The position numbers and the translations under genes are program-made. Positions 62,231 through 64,000 of a stretch of 64,000 bases of DNA are shown in pieces (the stretch's first letter is position 1; every line of letters starts with the position of its first letter). This stretch comes from Xylanibacter ruminicola Ga6B6. Lineage in GTDB: Bacteria; Bacteroidota; Bacteroidia; Bacteroidales; Bacteroidaceae. The notes under the pieces are model-generated. The model saw only the letters and a program-made list of their open reading frames with translations, was not told where the DNA came from and did no database searches. The DNA lies in the NCBI RefSeq assembly GCF_000687715.1, contig NZ_JHXD01000005.1:1-64000 (forward strand), read 5' to 3'.

Positions 62231-64000
62231 ATGTTTAGAGACGATACTTTAAATAACGTATTGGGTGCACTCGAGGGAAAGGACCTGATGTGCGCTATCA
62301 AGGATATGGAGAATTATCTGGCTGCCCATCCGCACCAGATAAATTCCGACCGATTGTTTGCCATCAAAACCGATTATCAGATGATGATCGACTATTGGCG
62401 CAAAGGATACAAAGACCCAGAGCTGCCACAGCTTTACCATAAGCTGTTGCACCGTATGTATGTGCTTTATGCCAACGTGATGACCAATGCCCGCGTGCTT
62501 CAATCGCCCCTGATGGCATCGCTCTTTATGAAAGCGCATCTGAGTCCGCGCGACTGGTCGGTACAGGTGGTTCGCGAGCAGTTGGAGCAGTTCGTGTCGG
62601 ATGTAGCCCTACTGGAACTGGAGCCTCCTCACACCGTAAAGGAACGCCGCAAAACGCTGTATCAGCAGCACACCCAGCTGATGACCGAACTTTTTGCCCA
62701 CATACTGACTGCCGACTTATGGACCGACGGACAGGGTGAGGCCATCGAGCAGCTGTTGTTGTCGCCCACCGTTGATTCTGCCGACCAGCAGCTCATTGTA
62801 AGTGCCATCACGTTAGCCTCGATGAACTGCTACGATATGGTTAAGTTCCGTACGCTCATCCATGTATACCAGCAGTCGGCCGATGAGTATGTGCGCCAGC
62901 GAGCCCTGTTTGGTTGGGTGTTCTCGCTCGATAACGAGTTAGAGGAATTCCTCTTCCCTGAGATGCGAACGCTGGTAGAGCAAACCGTACAGAACCCTGA
63001 CTGCATGAAGGAACTGATTGAACTGCAGGAGCAATTCTTCTATTGCCTGAGTGCCGATGAGGACCGTAATACCATCGAGAAGGAGATTATGCCTGAACTG
63101 CTCAAAAATCAGCAGAAGATGCAGCACAGAGAAGAACAGGAACAGGACGAAGATAGTATCCTGAATGATATTCTGCACCCTGATGCCGAAGAGCAGGAGT
63201 TTGAAAAGCTTGAGAACACCTTCCACCGTATGATCGACATGCAGAAGCAGGGTAGTGATGTGTACTTTGGTGGTTTCTCGCAGATGAAGCGATATCCGTT
63301 CTTCAACGAGATATCTAACTGGTTTACACCATTCTTTACCGATCATCCAGGCGTAGCACAGACTTGGGATAAGTATGGCAACGTTAAGTTCCTGTCGGGC
63401 ATTCTTGAGTTTGGTCCGTTCTGCAATAGCGATAAGTACTCGTTCTTGCTGGCCTTCGAGACTGTGTTGAATGGTATTCCCGAAAATGTACGTCAGATGC
63501 TGGATCGTGGCGAGGCCGTGATGTATCAGAAGTTAGGAAGCGAAGAGATGAGCACACCTGCCTATATACGTCGTATCTATCTGCAAGACATGTTCCGTTT
63601 CTTCCGCCTTAATCCGCTTCGTAACGAGTTTAAGAACGTGTTTGAGAAGGATTCGTTCCAGAGCATGTTTATTACCCGAACAGCATTCGATAATACCGAT
63701 ATACAGGCTTATTTTAAGGAGGTTGTTGCTTTCCTGATTAAACGTAACCATAAGTATTATGCCAAAGGATTGATGGATAATTGGTTTGAGGAGAAGTATC
63801 ATGACTACGATTACTATATGCTGAAGGGCTATCTGGGTGATAAAGCCGAGGATAGCTATCGCAAGGCCCTTGAGCTGAATCCTCAGAGCGAACGTGCCTT
63901 ATTAGGCTTGGCCCGAATCTGGTTTAAACGTATGGATTACGAGAAAGCACTTGATGCCTATTACCAGTTGCTGGAGATAAATGCCGATAAGAAATCATAT
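62231..64000 (+). CDS. TPR-repeat protein, N-terminal 590 residues (cut by window edge)
   Basis: The frame stays open from the ATG at 62231 to the last base. The visible part starts MFRDDTLNNVLGALEGKDLM and is helical and soluble, with an acidic linker EEQEQDEDSILND near 300. TPR units appear only at the end (DKAEDSYRKALELNPQSERA, then LLGLARIWFKRMDYEKALDA), continuing beyond the window. No signal peptide is visible. TPR proteins scaffold protein complexes; the partner is unknown, but the 3-nt gap to the lipoprotein gene suggests a shared operon. Confidence 0.8.
   Translation, partial: MFRDDTLNNVLGALEGKDLMCAIKDMENYLAAHPHQINSDRLFAIKTDYQMMIDYWRKGYKDPELPQLYHKLLHRMYVLYANVMTNARVLQSPLMASLFMKAHLSPRDWSVQVVREQLEQFVSDVALLELEPPHTVKERRKTLYQQHTQLMTELFAHILTADLWTDGQGEAIEQLLLSPTVDSADQQLIVSAITLASMNCYDMVKFRTLIHVYQQSADEYVRQRALFGWVFSLDNELEEFLFPEMRTLVEQTVQNPDCMKELIELQEQFFYCLSADEDRNTIEKEIMPELLKNQQKMQHREEQEQDEDSILNDILHPDAEEQEFEKLENTFHRMIDMQKQGSDVYFGGFSQMKRYPFFNEISNWFTPFFTDHPGVAQTWDKYGNVKFLSGILEFGPFCNSDKYSFLLAFETVLNGIPENVRQMLDRGEAVMYQKLGSEEMSTPAYIRRIYLQDMFRFFRLNPLRNEFKNVFEKDSFQSMFITRTAFDNTDIQAYFKEVVAFLIKRNHKYYAKGLMDNWFEEKYHDYDYYMLKGYLGDKAEDSYRKALELNPQSERALLGLARIWFKRMDYEKALDAYYQLLEINADKKSY

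Overview
The window reads as a chromosomal segment from a Bacteroidales bacterium, most likely Prevotella or a close relative. Three things support this. Almost every usable promoter carries the Bacteroidota -7 box TAnnTTTG, often with TTTG 19-20 nt upstream, and Shine-Dalgarno sequences are rare. The gene families are typical of the group: HU-like protein, VirE_N/DUF3987 protein, DUF5686, GH97, lamin-tail OadG, and the GH133-GT4-GH57 glycogen cluster. Central metabolism includes the succinate-propionate branch (methylmalonyl-CoA mutase beside a Na+-pumping decarboxylase). No tRNA, rRNA, CRISPR array or transposase was seen.

Layout. (1) 1-8.7 kb is an AT-rich accessory region. It holds the start of an HU-like gene, a RhuM-family gene, several unrecognised genes, an operon of small unknown proteins leading into a large primase/helicase-like VirE_N-DUF3987 protein, and an M15 peptidase. 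Inverted copies of a repeat lie at 412, 594 and 8145. The HU-like gene and the small-protein operon share almost the same promoter sequence. (2) 8.7-16.9 kb carries a thioesterase, a DUF2207 membrane protein and a six-gene run (small protein, 5'-nucleotidase, TMEM43-like, AAA ATPase, miaA, lipid-kinase-like) ended by a strong terminator. (3) 16.9-21.7 kb is the glycogen operon. (4) 21.7-29.5 kb carries a stand-alone Cache sensor, exonuclease III, an Ala-rich lipoprotein, a SulP transporter, an MBL hydrolase-rsmG-DUF3298 operon and an MFS transporter. (5) 29.5-41.6 kb is a minus-strand run: uxaB, uvrA, DUF5686 barrel, and an AddA/AddB-like helicase-nuclease pair. (6) 41.7-52.1 kb is the propionate region. 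A minus-strand operon (AspT/YidE transporter, OadG, biotin carrier, OadB, atypical LuxR regulator) diverges from mutA-mutB and an FAD oxidoreductase.

(7) 52.1-58.4 kb is the most unusual part. A gene-free repeat region (five exact-length 22-bp tandem units, a 39-bp inverted repeat and two CTCTAGAG-centred palindromes) abuts a scar made of the 3' ends of a GH97 gene and a UDP-glucuronate-decarboxylase-like gene. Next comes a single-chain amino-acid ABC importer in which permease, binding protein and ATPase are fused and the binding protein appears circularly permuted. An intact GH97 gene follows. (8) 58.4-64 kb holds pgk, radA, a periplasmic-binding-like lipoprotein and a TPR protein cut by the window edge.

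Identifications rest on reading the proteins and motifs; no database search was run. The best candidates for undescribed biology are the all-in-one permuted ABC importer, the 52.6-53.1 kb repeat region, and the RhuM to VirE_N-DUF3987 island with its shared promoter.
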